Source: Bacteroidaceae bacterium (GTDB lineage: Bacteria > Bacteroidota > Bacteroidia > Bacteroidales > Bacteroidaceae). From it: DNA of 64,000 nt. The notes under the pieces were generated by a model. The model worked only from the letters and a program-made list of their open reading frames with translations, was not told where the DNA came from and ran no database searches. The stretch spans positions 1 through 64,000 of the forward strand of contig JAKSLL010000008.1 of the NCBI GenBank assembly GCA_024401215.1, read 5' to 3'. A program made the translations under genes and the position numbers. This document shows positions 38,301 to 47,275 of the stretch, in pieces (position 1 is the stretch's first letter; each line of letters begins with the position of its first letter).

Positions 38301-39361
38301 TTCTGCTAAGCATACAAGAGGAGATAACAGCAAAGCACTGGAATGTTGCCTGCCTTGATGAAGCACATATAATAAAGAATAGAGGTGCAAAGACAAGTGC
38401 GGCGGCTATGAAGATAAAAGCCGACAACAGAGTCATGCTCACAGGTACTCCCGTACAAAATCATCTGGGCGAGCTGTGGAGCCTCTTCCAGTTTGTGAAT
38501 CCTGGCTTGTTAGGAAATTATGAGAATTTCTCACGGAAATACATAACGCCGATAGAAGGCTACAAAGATAAAGACAAGCAAGAAATGCTTGATAACATAG
38601 TGCATCCTTTCATGCTGAGACGCACCAAGCAGACTGTGCTCAAAGAACTCCCTGAGAAGACAGAAATCTACCATTCTGTAGAACTCAGCAAGGAGGAAAT
38701 CGCTGTATATGAAGGAATAAGAACAAGGGCAGAAAAACTTCTCGTCGAGAAAGGAGAAGACATTGACATGAATGTCCTTGCTGAAATCACTCGCCTTAGA
38801 GAAGCTGCATGCTCTGTTGAACTTATCGAATCCAAGTGGGCAGGAGAATGTTCGAAGATAACAACTTTGACAGAACTTCTGCAAGGAGTTATTGAGGGTG
38901 GCAACCGTGCTTTAGTATTCAGCCAGTTTGTCCGATTCTTCGACCTTGTGCGCAGAGAACTCGACAAGAAAGGCATGCAGTATTTCTATATCGACGGCTC
39001 TGTGCCAGTGAAAAAACGCACAGAGATGGTGGAAGCATTCCAAAACGGAGAGAAAGCAATCTTCCTCATAAGTCTAAAGGCTGGAGGATTAGGATTGAAT
39101 CTCACTGGCGCAAATTACGTCTTCCATCTTGACCCTTGGTGGAACCCTGCTATCGAGCAGCAGGCTACCGACCGAGCATATCGTATCGGTCAACAACAAG
39201 CCGTGACAGTATATCATCTCGTAAGCAAGCACACCATCGAGGAAAAGATTATTCGCCTGCATCAGACAAAACGCGAACTAGCAGAAAACATCCTCGACGG
39301 AACAGACATCAGCCACAAGCTGACCGGCAAAGAACTGCTTGACATGGTGAGGGAAGATTAA
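35324..39361 (+). CDS. Large SNF2-family DEAH ATPase/helicase
   Basis: A 1345-aa protein. The ATG at 35324 (MDYQIYEQLSEDGQRLLGYM) is chosen because a consensus promoter lies 38 bp upstream. Roughly the first 890 residues have no domain I recognise. The C-terminal SNF2 motor has Walker A LLADDMGLGKTIQT (about 920), DEAH box CLDEAHIIKNR (about 1011) and a helicase C domain ending QQATDRAYRIGQQQ (about 1285). SNF2 ATPases track along double-stranded DNA and move or strip bound proteins; bacterial forms related to RapA act on RNA polymerase and others belong to defence systems. No partner methylase or nuclease gene is adjacent, so a housekeeping role is as likely as defence. Confidence 0.88.
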   Translation: MDYQIYEQLSEDGQRLLGYMTLVAKNNGKRFVEHLYLLRHYCFFMFNGDNAKIELENSHILYKSGIDTFTNSPIYSIRNEHYVPALCYMYEKRKDLFSDYKKVKQNEDEERKELRKVISELVDSNYTNCPSASLLTEKDAELLLPITYDKRAYPLLTNLSANTFNSLFSNIVTYLIDNDIVCNAGPLYDVLADYKLITEANRCQFIAAVDLYNFIAHGKMPAEGIYQNIYSGFLLAALKLTNTRKYDTAYKMFASAERLMSHKGKVDPISQNAFIHFLYVVCMIHLAKGDAGNDLISEGKESLENIITSVTIRTSFTYFPSKILAEDHLNFNKKFHEADIKALYRQAAIGEYPKIYGCLAFLLAKYLGYSTNKMPFDAIAPNMALLKHEMSKYTPFDDDEREELRKLFGDAPSLTSIYHKAAWEFLIEDLENELDGKAQASDNRDTRLMYVRPNMQSDNIIVREQTRNKNGEWGNGRVISENAYYIGDIDSMNDADRRIYSKMKHSYRRSLKLEDVVEEMATDERLYFGAKAPFEKVKVDIDVPYLIVEKEHGLFVVKSNVPIAKADKDIVIIEDSTSHYTILSIPSEIHSQYVRLLQLGSFPLEAEGSLRALLPKFGGKMEIHSTLIEGGSTLPIVDGTAKAGFKITKKQGLNYEIECVVRPLEGGKRTYKLGEGNDVIIDENSDGRVRVRRDLEKETDILNHIRSFWASQNDEFDPHTINVYPPEFIIELLQFVQDNKDTLYAEWQEGKSMKFHRISNASKSWSGAAITDKGQWFDIEGSVMIDEDTVMSISQLLELASNSKNNYVKINEDEFIVLSDSLKKQLNILDSFTNRERGKIRISPFSAALMGTDVLSGDIEFKLDNKIIEMRKRIYDSSEYSPEVPAELNATLRPYQKDGFQWIARLNSWGAGALLADDMGLGKTIQTIAFLLLKKDEGPSLVVAPASVAPNWKTELEKFAPSLNSQILNFAINRQQVIKDAGPSDIIITTYGILLSIQEEITAKHWNVACLDEAHIIKNRGAKTSAAAMKIKADNRVMLTGTPVQNHLGELWSLFQFVNPGLLGNYENFSRKYITPIEGYKDKDKQEMLDNIVHPFMLRRTKQTVLKELPEKTEIYHSVELSKEEIAVYEGIRTRAEKLLVEKGEDIDMNVLAEITRLREAACSVELIESKWAGECSKITTLTELLQGVIEGGNRALVFSQFVRFFDLVRRELDKKGMQYFYIDGSVPVKKRTEMVEAFQNGEKAIFLISLKAGGLGLNLTGANYVFHLDPWWNPAIEQQATDRAYRIGQQQAVTVYHLVSKHTIEEKIIRLHQTKRELAENILDGTDISHKLTGKELLDMVRED

Positions 39362-39472
39362 GTAATGGGAAACGACTATTCCCTCATTACTAATCCGTAC
39401 CGAATCATCGTCATCATTCAATGCTATTATTACGACAGTCAAAAATCACTAAATATCTAAACTAATATCATT

Positions 39473-41959
39473 ATGAAAAAATGTTTACTTGTTCTCACAG
39501 CAGCTGCCGTTGCCGGCAATATGCTGGCAGGAGAATGGCAGAAGCCTGAATACAATGGAGGTTTCCAAGCATTGACAGCCAACGACACTGTTTACATCTA
39601 CAATGTCGAAAGCAAGATGTTCCTTACAGAAGGCAACGACTGGGGCACTCATGCTTCAGTAGGCAACACCGGCCTTAAATTCGTGTTCAAGCAATATGCT
39701 CCAGAAGGCACCGAATGGGACGGACAAACTTACACCATCGAGGACCTCAGCGTGGAGAAAGCGTCAATAATGAATCTGTTTATTACAGACGGAGGCAACG
39801 TGTATGTTGACAGAGGCAAGCAAGAGGATTACTTCTGGTCGTTCAAAGAGATTGGCGACAACACATATTATATATATGGAGCTTCAGCCAACCCTGTATG
39901 GAACGCAGAAGGTGACAACAAGGATTATGTACTTGGACATTATACCAAGTATTACAACTCTCGTGACGGCATCGAGTCGGGCACAGGCGTAATCTATGAC
40001 ATTAACAACGAAGACAATGGCTATGGCAAGGACGAATTCCTCACCACATGGGCATTCGTAAGCATGGACAACTACAAAGGCTATCAGGAGAAAATCGTAG
40101 TCTATGAGGAAGCCATGAAACTGAAGAAGGACATCGAGGAGGCAGAAGCAATAGGCGTGTCTGGCATATCAGAGGAGAAAGCTGTACTCGCTAACACAGC
40201 AAGCACTATCGATGAAGTGTCTGCAGCAAGAAATTCGCTCGAAAAGAAGCTGTTGGCATATTACGAGGAGGTTGTAACGCCAAACAGCCCACAGACAATC
40301 ATAACAGACGAGTGCAATGCCATTGACTCATGGACAAACGAAATCAATGCCACAACATGGAATACCCAAACATGGATTGACGGAAGCTGGTCAGGCTTCG
40401 AAGGCACTACACTCAACATCTGGGGCGCAAGCATGGAGGGTGCCGTATCAAAAGAGCTTAAAGACATCCCTAATGGCGTGTATGTGCTCACTATGGCAGT
40501 TTATTCAGAAAAGCTTGATGGCGCAGTCTTTGCAAACACAAATCAAGCCGCTGTAAAAGGTGCAGCTGCCGGCAATACCTATTCAGTAACAACAAATGTC
40601 ACTTCTGGTTCGCTCAAATACGGATTCACACAAGATGTTGCTGGTACAAACTGGGTGGCTATCGACAATGTTGAAATCAAATACTTCGGCAAAGGAACAG
40701 AAGCACTCAAGTATTGGGTTAAGTCGCTCAAGGACAATGCTCCAGACTTCAAGGGTATTACTGCACAGAAGAAGCTTGTCGATGAACACAATGCTATAGT
40801 TGCATCTATCGACAATGCAGAAACTGACGAGGAGATTCTTGCTATCATCCCTAAATACGAGGACATACTTAACCGCATCAACATCAACGTAGCACTTTAC
40901 AGTTCATTGGCAGACAAGATTAACAATGCAGAGCAATTAAACATCAACGAACTTGTAAACGAATACTACGGCAACATGCTTTCGGATGCAGTCACAGAAT
41001 ACAGCGACATCATCGACGAGCACACTCTATCGTCTGAAGATATGCAGGAGAAAGTGAAAGAGTTCACAGCAATCTATGATGAAGTTCAGAAATATATATG
41101 GAACATCGAAAAACTCGCCTCTGAATTGGAAAAGGCTGCAGCAGTATATGACGAATACAAGTCAACATGCACAGCTAATGCAGTAGATGCTTACAATATG
41201 TTTGTAAACAGCAATCACACAGACAAGAGCAAAAACTACAAAAACGAAGAAGTAGAGAAACTGATTGACGATCTCTATGCTATTGAGTTCGACCTCAAAA
41301 CGCCTGCCGCCCCTGCATCTGATGAAAATCCTGTTGACTACACCGAGAAGATTTTCAACCCTAACTTTGCATCTGCAGGCGAAGGATGGACAAATGAAGG
41401 ATGGACAACATTCGGAAGCAACACATGGACCAGCTTTGCCGATGGCGTAGTATTTGACACCAATTACCTTAACCTCTGGAATGAAAGTAACGCAAAAGCT
41501 TTCCAGATAGTAAAGAATCTTCCAAATGGAGCTTACAAGGTACAGATTTCTGCTTTTGCTGACGCAGAAGGTTTGCAAGTTTATGCAAATGACAATGCAA
41601 AGGATGTGCTTGTAGGACAAAACGAGAATGGTCAGATTGTCTCCTGTGGTGACAGAAATGTAGAAGGAGAAGTTTGGTATGGCAATGTCTATAGCATTGA
41701 TGTTATTATTACTGACAACACTCTTGAAATTGGTGCGAGAAATGTGGGTGGAGCCACTGTATGGGCAATGATTGACAACATAACTCTCACATATTATGGC
41801 ACAGAATCACAAATCATGACAGCTATTTCTGCCACAAAAGAAAGCGCCAATACTAACAATGCTGTGTTCAATATCGCTGGCGTAAAGGTTGCTGATGACA
41901 TCAGCAATGTTGGCAAAGGCATATACATTCAAAACGGACGTAAGATTGTCAAGAAGTGA
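39473..41959 (+). CDS. Large secreted protein with type IX-like tail, function unknown
   Basis: An 828-aa exported protein with signal peptide MKKCLLVLTAAAVAGNMLAG. The N-terminal 200 residues are beta-rich and tryptophan-rich. Two beta-sandwich-like, carbohydrate-binding-like regions follow: about 275-405 (KELKDIPNGVYVLTMAVYSE ... NWVAIDNVEIKYFG) and 625-780 (QIVKNLPNGAYKVQISAFAD ... VWAMIDNITLTYYG). They are linked by a long helical stretch (about 405-620). The tail FNIAGVKVADDISNVGKGIY plus NGRKIVKK resembles a Prevotella secretion signal. The same plan occurs in 47276-50455 and 62134-64000. Its place before the PL11 gene suggests a glycan-related role. No catalytic motif seen. Confidence 0.72.
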   Translation: MKKCLLVLTAAAVAGNMLAGEWQKPEYNGGFQALTANDTVYIYNVESKMFLTEGNDWGTHASVGNTGLKFVFKQYAPEGTEWDGQTYTIEDLSVEKASIMNLFITDGGNVYVDRGKQEDYFWSFKEIGDNTYYIYGASANPVWNAEGDNKDYVLGHYTKYYNSRDGIESGTGVIYDINNEDNGYGKDEFLTTWAFVSMDNYKGYQEKIVVYEEAMKLKKDIEEAEAIGVSGISEEKAVLANTASTIDEVSAARNSLEKKLLAYYEEVVTPNSPQTIITDECNAIDSWTNEINATTWNTQTWIDGSWSGFEGTTLNIWGASMEGAVSKELKDIPNGVYVLTMAVYSEKLDGAVFANTNQAAVKGAAAGNTYSVTTNVTSGSLKYGFTQDVAGTNWVAIDNVEIKYFGKGTEALKYWVKSLKDNAPDFKGITAQKKLVDEHNAIVASIDNAETDEEILAIIPKYEDILNRININVALYSSLADKINNAEQLNINELVNEYYGNMLSDAVTEYSDIIDEHTLSSEDMQEKVKEFTAIYDEVQKYIWNIEKLASELEKAAAVYDEYKSTCTANAVDAYNMFVNSNHTDKSKNYKNEEVEKLIDDLYAIEFDLKTPAAPASDENPVDYTEKIFNPNFASAGEGWTNEGWTTFGSNTWTSFADGVVFDTNYLNLWNESNAKAFQIVKNLPNGAYKVQISAFADAEGLQVYANDNAKDVLVGQNENGQIVSCGDRNVEGEVWYGNVYSIDVIITDNTLEIGARNVGGATVWAMIDNITLTYYGTESQIMTAISATKESANTNNAVFNIAGVKVADDISNVGKGIYIQNGRKIVKK

Positions 41960-42005
41960 CAAACAAATGACAAAAACAACATTGGTATAACAACATTATG
42001 ATGAT

Positions 42006-42045
42006 GAAAGGCGAAATAAACGTGATTATTTCGCCTTTCTTATTT
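42006..42045 (+). terminator. Terminator after the 828-aa secreted protein gene
   Basis: A 14-bp perfect stem (42006-42019 with 42026-42039) with a 6-nt loop, followed by a T-rich run. It lies 46 bp past the stop and separates this gene from the PL11 gene. Confidence 0.85.
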
Positions 42046-42055
42046 TTAAAATATG

Positions 42056-42063
42056 TACCTTTG
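42056..42063 (+). promoter_or_regulatory. Probable -7 element of the PL11 gene promoter
   Basis: TACCTTTG matches TAnnTTTG and lies 42 bp before the ATG. The expected -33 region falls inside the preceding terminator stem and has no TTG, so an activator may be needed. Confidence 0.5.
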
Positions 42064-42105
42064 CGCTCGTATTTACTAACTAATATTACTAACTAATCCC
42101 TCAAT

Positions 42106-45100
42106 ATGAAGAAATTCTTTCTGTATTTGACTCTTGCACTTACTGCGACAACTTCGTTTGCGCAGCGAGTGACAGACAAGTTGGACCGTGGCGTTGTTGC
42201 CATGAAGGCGGCAGCCGGAAAAGGTGTATATGTTAACTGGCGAATAAACGCAGACGAGTACTACGATGTTAAATATAATGTGTACCGCGACGGAACAAAA
42301 ATAAACGGAGAGCCTCTTGACGTTTCTAACTTCACCGACGAAGAAGGTACAATAAGCAGCAAATATACGGTAAGTGCTGTTGTAAGAGGCAAAGAGCAAG
42401 AACAAAGCAAAGCCGCTACTGTATGGGGCAGCAGTTACAAAGAAATCAAGCTCACTCACAAGGACATCGCAAGCAAACTCATCCCTAATGACGCTTGCTG
42501 CGCTGACGTTGATGGCGACGGCGAGGTGGAGATTCTCATGAAGTTTGACAACGAAAGCGAGAAGGTTCAAAGCTATCCAAAAAATGGTCCTACAGTAAAC
42601 GGCAAGGTTACAGGCGAATACTCTATCTTTGAGATATTCAAGCAGAACGGCAATCGTCTGTGGTGGGTTAACTGTGGTCCTAACATGGGAGACTTCCAAA
42701 ATAACGAACAGAACATTGTTGGTTATGACTGGAACATGGATGGCAAGGCAGAAGTTATCATGCGCCTTGAGGAAGGTTCTTCCATCCACATGGCAGATGG
42801 CACTGTTTACACTATTGGCGCAAATGGAAAGAATGGCGGAGCATGGACTAACTATCGCGCTGCAACTGGTGGAGGAACAAACTGGTTCATGTGCGTAGGT
42901 AAGGAATTCCTCGTATATTGTGATGGAGAGACTGGTCAGGTCCTGGATATCATAGACTACCCTCTCGCTCGTCTTGAACCTGGCGAATCAGACCTCAACA
43001 AAGCATGGGGTGATGGCTACGGACACCGCGCAAGCAAATTCTTCTTTGGCGCTCCTTACCTTGACGGCAAGCATCCAAGTATCTTCCTTGCACGAGGCAT
43101 CTATACTCAGATTAAGATGTGCGCATTTGATGTTGATGTCGCAACCAACAAACTTGTTAAGCGCTGGGATTGGCGACAGACAAATGGAGGCTTCTGGATG
43201 TGGCAGGGCTATCATAACTTTGGCATTGCAGATGTTGATGAAGACGGACGTGATGAGATTGTTTATGGCTCTATGGTTGTTGATGACAATGGCAAAGGAC
43301 TCTCTACAACAGGTCTCGGACATGGAGACGCTCAGCATTGCGGTGATTTCAACCCATACACTAAAGGACTTGAAATCTATGCCTGCAACGAGGACCAGCC
43401 AGGCAACAACTACCGTGACGCCACTACTTCCAAGATTTATCACCGTTTTAATTCTGGCAATGACGACGGTCGTGCCATGATGGACAACTTCACAGATGCA
43501 TTCCCTGGTTCTATTGGCTGCTCTGCTCGTGAAGGTGCAATAAGCTCTGTAACTTATGGCGCAGTAAGCGGCATGGATGCAACAGGTATCAACACAAACT
43601 TCCGCATCTATTGGGATGGCGACCTTTGTAGTGAGACTTTCAACTACCAAAACGGCAAAAACACAGCTGGCGTCGTAGCAAAATATGGTTCTTGGAGCCC
43701 AATATATGTTTGCGAAGGTTCAATGACAAACAACGACACAAAGGGAACACCTTGCTACCAAGGTGACATTCTCGGCGACTGGCGTGAAGAAATCATCATG
43801 CGCACGGCAAATGGCAACATACGCATCTACTCTACCCCAACTCCAACAGACTATCGCATCCCTTCTCTTTGGACTGACCATCAGTATCGCAATGCAATGG
43901 TTTGGCAGATGTGCGGATACAACCAGCCTCCTCATGTAAGCTACTTCGTTGGTAAGCTGGAGGGCATTACTCAGGCTCCACCTCCACTCACCATGAATGG
44001 TCGCGAAGAGGTTGCTAATGGCAGCATCATTGACTCTAAGTATGACGACAAGCATGCTATCGTTTGCGAGACTAACGACACAAAAGTGTCTCTTGCGAAT
44101 GGTGCAAAGCCACATGTCTTGACTTTCAACGTACCATCATGGGTTCAAGGAACTGCAGGTACAAACTACACAGCTAAAGATTCAAAAATCACATACAAAT
44201 ATTACACTTGTGATGTTACAGACGGATACCTTGACGGTGATGCTAGTCTTGTGAAGCAGGGAGATGGAATCCTCAACCTGCCTAAGAGTGAATTCAAACA
44301 TTCTGGTGAGACAAACATCTGGGCCGGTGTGTTGAATTTCGATGGCAAACTCACAAATTCTCCTCTATGGCTCAACAGATTCACAGAGTTGAATTCTAAT
44401 GGCGGTGAATTCAAGAGCATAAAGACAAGCTATGCATCTATAATCCGCCCAGGAGGTGAGAACACTTTAGGAAACATCACAACAGGCGAACTCGAACTTG
44501 GTTTTGGTTCACGCATCAAGATAGACTTGTTCAGCAATGACCAGAAAGCAGACCAGATTATCACAAAGTCTTTGAAGATTGAAGCAAAGACAGAGAAGCC
44601 TTGGACTAATGCCGGTCCTAAATACCTCAAGCCAATCATCGAACTTGTTGGCCATTTTGCTGAAGGCGAAACAAAGATGGCACCAGGAAAATATGTAATT
44701 GGAACTGTTGAAGATGGCAACATAGAAGGTGACATCAACAACATTATCATTGAAGGCCTTTCTACTACAAAGAAAAAGCTTTATGTTGAAGGCAACAAAC
44801 TCATTGTTGAGATTTTCGGTCTCCGTGATGCAACATCTGTAATATGGACAGGTACAACTAACAATATATGGGATCTTGCAGAGACTGAAAACTTTGTACT
44901 TGCAGATCCAAGCGCTGAGGCTACTGTGTTTGTTTCTGGCGACAACATCCTCTTCAACGACGATGCGAATTCAAGAACTGTCTCTATCAAAGACAACTTG
45001 ATTCCTGCAACAATAGAGATTAACAATTCAAAGGATAAGAGCTACACTTTCAACGGAAGTGGCTCTATTGCAGGAAACACAAAATTTGTCAAGGAAGGCG

Positions 45101-46749
45101 AGGGCGCTGTTACTATTAGCGGAAATAACTCTTACACTGGTGGCAATGAGTTGAAAGGCGGAACTGTCAAGGTCAACCTCCTTTCTAACCAGTATTCTGC
45201 TGTTGGAAATCTTGGTGGCATATCTGCTGCAGGCAAATTCACTATGGAGAACGGAGCAACACTCCAGACATCAGGCAATGTGCGCCAAGGCTCTCCTATG
45301 AAGATGATAGGCACAGAAGGTGGCGTAATCAACAACTCTGGTGAATTCGTAATGGACGCTGCTTTCACTGGTACTGTGCTTACAAAGAAAGGAAGCGGAG
45401 CATTGAAATCAGGCGTTGCAGGCTCACTCAGTAAACTTATTGTTGCAGGCGGCATTGTTGATGCAAGTCAGAAACTTGCAAACAGCATTGAGGTACAGTC
45501 AAATGCAGACCTTAGAGGTAACGCATTCCTTTCTACACCTATATTCGTTGCAGACAAGGCGAAAGCAAATCTCACTACCATCAACCGAGCAACAACAAAT
45601 CTCGCCCTTACAGGCACAGGACAGATTACAATATGGTGTGCAACAGAAAAGGGAAGCAATTATTATGCTACACGTACCCCAATAGTCCTCAACCTCAAAA
45701 ACTTCGAAGGCACAATCGTACCTGAGGCAACATACGCTGCCGACGGCCGCTTCACTTTCGACACACAGAACGGTGGCGACAAATGGACACTCAACATTCC
45801 ATCTGGCAGATTTGTACAGAACACAGGTAAGACACTGCGCATCGGTCAGGTCACAGGAACAGGAGAACTTGGAGGTTCATGCGCATTCTCTAACAATTCT
45901 TCAAACCCAGCAAACACATGGCAGGTCGGCAATGACAAAGATTTCAAGTTTGAAGGAAAAGTCGTTGGAGCTGACAAGTTCACAAAGATGGGAACTGGCA
46001 AGATGACAACAAACGGCGTTTGGAGCACTTCTGGTGCTGTTAACATCAATGACGGTGAATTGCATTTCAACTCTGGTTCAACTCTTGGCAAAGGCACTCT
46101 TACTGTTGACAAGAATGGTCTTTTGTCAGGAACAAGCAAGAGCGGAGTGCCTATGACTAACAGCATTTTCAACATCAATGGCACACTTCTTCCTGGAATA
46201 TCATCAGATTTAGCAGCAGGTTCCATCAACTTCAACGGTAAGAATGTCAACTTTGGTCAAGAAAGTACACTTCGTATAGGCATGAGCAATGCAAACACTG
46301 CAGAAGGCGTACTCGGAGGATCTGGCATTGAGAATATTAATACTCTGAAATTTGCAGATGGTGCAAAGATTTCTGTTTACCTCAACAAAAAGTTCACTCC
46401 ATCTGTTGGTGATGAGATTCGAGTGTTCACAAACGTTAAGAGCATATCAGGTACACCTATAGTTGTATGCGACACAGAAGGTGTTGAATTTGACACTTCA
46501 AAACTCTCTGAGGGAATTTTGATTGTGACAAAAGCTGACATCGTAGATGCCATCGCAAGCATTGACCCTGCAGACAATGTCATTGTTGAAGTAGTCAGCA
46601 CAAACGGCATCGCTGTTGACAGATACAACAGTACAATGAACAGCGCAGTTGCAGACTTCAAGAAGAGAAACATGAACAAAGGCATTTACATTCTGCGCAT
46701 CACAAGCTGTAACAATAACGGTAAAGCTCAGCTCAAAGTTATTAGATAG
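42106..46749 (+). CDS. Secreted rhamnogalacturonan lyase (PL11) fused to autotransporter-type repeats
   Basis: A 1547-aa exported protein. After a signal peptide (ending TTSFAQ) residues about 20-620 form a PL11 rhamnogalacturonan lyase. The Ca-binding beta-propeller signatures are DVDGDGEVEILMKF, YDWNMDGKAEVIMRL and GIADVDEDGRDEIVYGSMV, then GHGDAQHCGDFNP and GDWREEIIMRT near the end. It cleaves the rhamnose-galacturonate backbone of RG-I pectin. Residues about 900-1480 carry passenger-associated repeats (KEGEGAVTISGNNSYTGG, KMGTGKMTTNG) as in autotransporter beta-helices. The C-terminus (NKGIYILRITSCNNNGKAQL) is a type IX secretion-type domain. Fusion of a PL11 lyase to such repeats is unusual; the extra part may anchor or space the enzyme at the surface. 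Confidence 0.9.
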   Translation: MKKFFLYLTLALTATTSFAQRVTDKLDRGVVAMKAAAGKGVYVNWRINADEYYDVKYNVYRDGTKINGEPLDVSNFTDEEGTISSKYTVSAVVRGKEQEQSKAATVWGSSYKEIKLTHKDIASKLIPNDACCADVDGDGEVEILMKFDNESEKVQSYPKNGPTVNGKVTGEYSIFEIFKQNGNRLWWVNCGPNMGDFQNNEQNIVGYDWNMDGKAEVIMRLEEGSSIHMADGTVYTIGANGKNGGAWTNYRAATGGGTNWFMCVGKEFLVYCDGETGQVLDIIDYPLARLEPGESDLNKAWGDGYGHRASKFFFGAPYLDGKHPSIFLARGIYTQIKMCAFDVDVATNKLVKRWDWRQTNGGFWMWQGYHNFGIADVDEDGRDEIVYGSMVVDDNGKGLSTTGLGHGDAQHCGDFNPYTKGLEIYACNEDQPGNNYRDATTSKIYHRFNSGNDDGRAMMDNFTDAFPGSIGCSAREGAISSVTYGAVSGMDATGINTNFRIYWDGDLCSETFNYQNGKNTAGVVAKYGSWSPIYVCEGSMTNNDTKGTPCYQGDILGDWREEIIMRTANGNIRIYSTPTPTDYRIPSLWTDHQYRNAMVWQMCGYNQPPHVSYFVGKLEGITQAPPPLTMNGREEVANGSIIDSKYDDKHAIVCETNDTKVSLANGAKPHVLTFNVPSWVQGTAGTNYTAKDSKITYKYYTCDVTDGYLDGDASLVKQGDGILNLPKSEFKHSGETNIWAGVLNFDGKLTNSPLWLNRFTELNSNGGEFKSIKTSYASIIRPGGENTLGNITTGELELGFGSRIKIDLFSNDQKADQIITKSLKIEAKTEKPWTNAGPKYLKPIIELVGHFAEGETKMAPGKYVIGTVEDGNIEGDINNIIIEGLSTTKKKLYVEGNKLIVEIFGLRDATSVIWTGTTNNIWDLAETENFVLADPSAEATVFVSGDNILFNDDANSRTVSIKDNLIPATIEINNSKDKSYTFNGSGSIAGNTKFVKEGEGAVTISGNNSYTGGNELKGGTVKVNLLSNQYSAVGNLGGISAAGKFTMENGATLQTSGNVRQGSPMKMIGTEGGVINNSGEFVMDAAFTGTVLTKKGSGALKSGVAGSLSKLIVAGGIVDASQKLANSIEVQSNADLRGNAFLSTPIFVADKAKANLTTINRATTNLALTGTGQITIWCATEKGSNYYATRTPIVLNLKNFEGTIVPEATYAADGRFTFDTQNGGDKWTLNIPSGRFVQNTGKTLRIGQVTGTGELGGSCAFSNNSSNPANTWQVGNDKDFKFEGKVVGADKFTKMGTGKMTTNGVWSTSGAVNINDGELHFNSGSTLGKGTLTVDKNGLLSGTSKSGVPMTNSIFNINGTLLPGISSDLAAGSINFNGKNVNFGQESTLRIGMSNANTAEGVLGGSGIENINTLKFADGAKISVYLNKKFTPSVGDEIRVFTNVKSISGTPIVVCDTEGVEFDTSKLSEGILIVTKADIVDAIASIDPADNVIVEVVSTNGIAVDRYNSTMNSAVADFKKRNMNKGIYILRITSCNNNGKAQLKVIR

Positions 46750-46776
46750 TTCTAAATAATACAGCAAAACATTTAC

Positions 46777-46820
46777 ATTGCGACATGCTTCCTTTTCACA
46801 AAAAGGCTGCATGTCGCAAT
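46777..46820 (+). terminator. Long hairpin after the PL11 gene, probable terminator
   Basis: A 12-bp perfect stem (46777-46788 with 46809-46820) encloses a second 6-bp stem (46791-46796 with 46801-46806). It starts 28 bp past the stop. No clear T tract follows, so it may act as an RNA 3' end stabiliser instead. Confidence 0.5.
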
Positions 46821-46827
46821 ACATTTA

Positions 46828-47011
46828 GTAATGGTGAAATAATAACTTCGGAAGATTTGGCTTGTTTTTTTAGGCTATTTTTTCCTGATGAAGAGGGAGT
46901 GATGCGGGCATCATGACTAATGAATCGGGGCAAAAGAGGCAAAAAGACAAGTCAAAGCTGTTGATATTGATTGCTCGAGAAACTTTAGGAAGTTATTATT
47001 TTCACCATTAC
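46828..47011. mobile_element. MITE-like element with 22/23-bp terminal inverted repeats
   Basis: The left end (46828-46849) and right end (46989-47011) are inverted copies that differ by a single A insertion. Inside, further stretches also pair across the centre (for example GGCTTGTTTTTTT near 46860 with AAAAAGACAAGTC near 46950), so almost the whole 184 bp can fold back. No gene fits inside. This is the pattern of a miniature inverted-repeat transposable element or an insertion-sequence remnant. No target-site duplication was obvious. Confidence 0.6.
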
Positions 47012-47103
47012 GTATATATAGGTTGCCAACGTGTTTTGCAGGCAATCTGATGTGTATTTCACAATCATTTTACTCCCATTCAAGCAAAAACAACGGAAAG
47101 AAT

Positions 47104-47134
47104 TTGTATAATATCACTTTTTTTCGTTTCTTTG
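47104..47134 (+). promoter_or_regulatory. Probable promoter of the 1059-aa secreted protein gene
   Basis: TTG (47104-47106), 20 bp, TTTCTTTG (47127-47134), one base off TAnnTTTG. The leader would be about 135 nt. The rest of the gap between 47012 and 47275 shows nothing else. Confidence 0.45.
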
Positions 47135-47275
47135 CATTCAATTTGAATAGATAGGAATTGTACTTATTCAGGTAACAGCTACAGCTTCAAGCTTTACTAA
47201 GTCTTTCTATTTTTAGTCTTTATCAACGATAACAATAAAGTTTAACAAAAACTACTAACTATTAACTTTCGGTCT

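Noticed and set aside
39362-39391. Terminator of the SNF2 gene
   Set aside because: An imperfect hairpin with a bulge is present directly after the stop but no T tract follows, so I do not call it.
42076-42789. A 237-aa minus-strand open frame opposite the PL11 lyase start
   Set aside because: Antisense shadow of the signal peptide and propeller codons; no domain.
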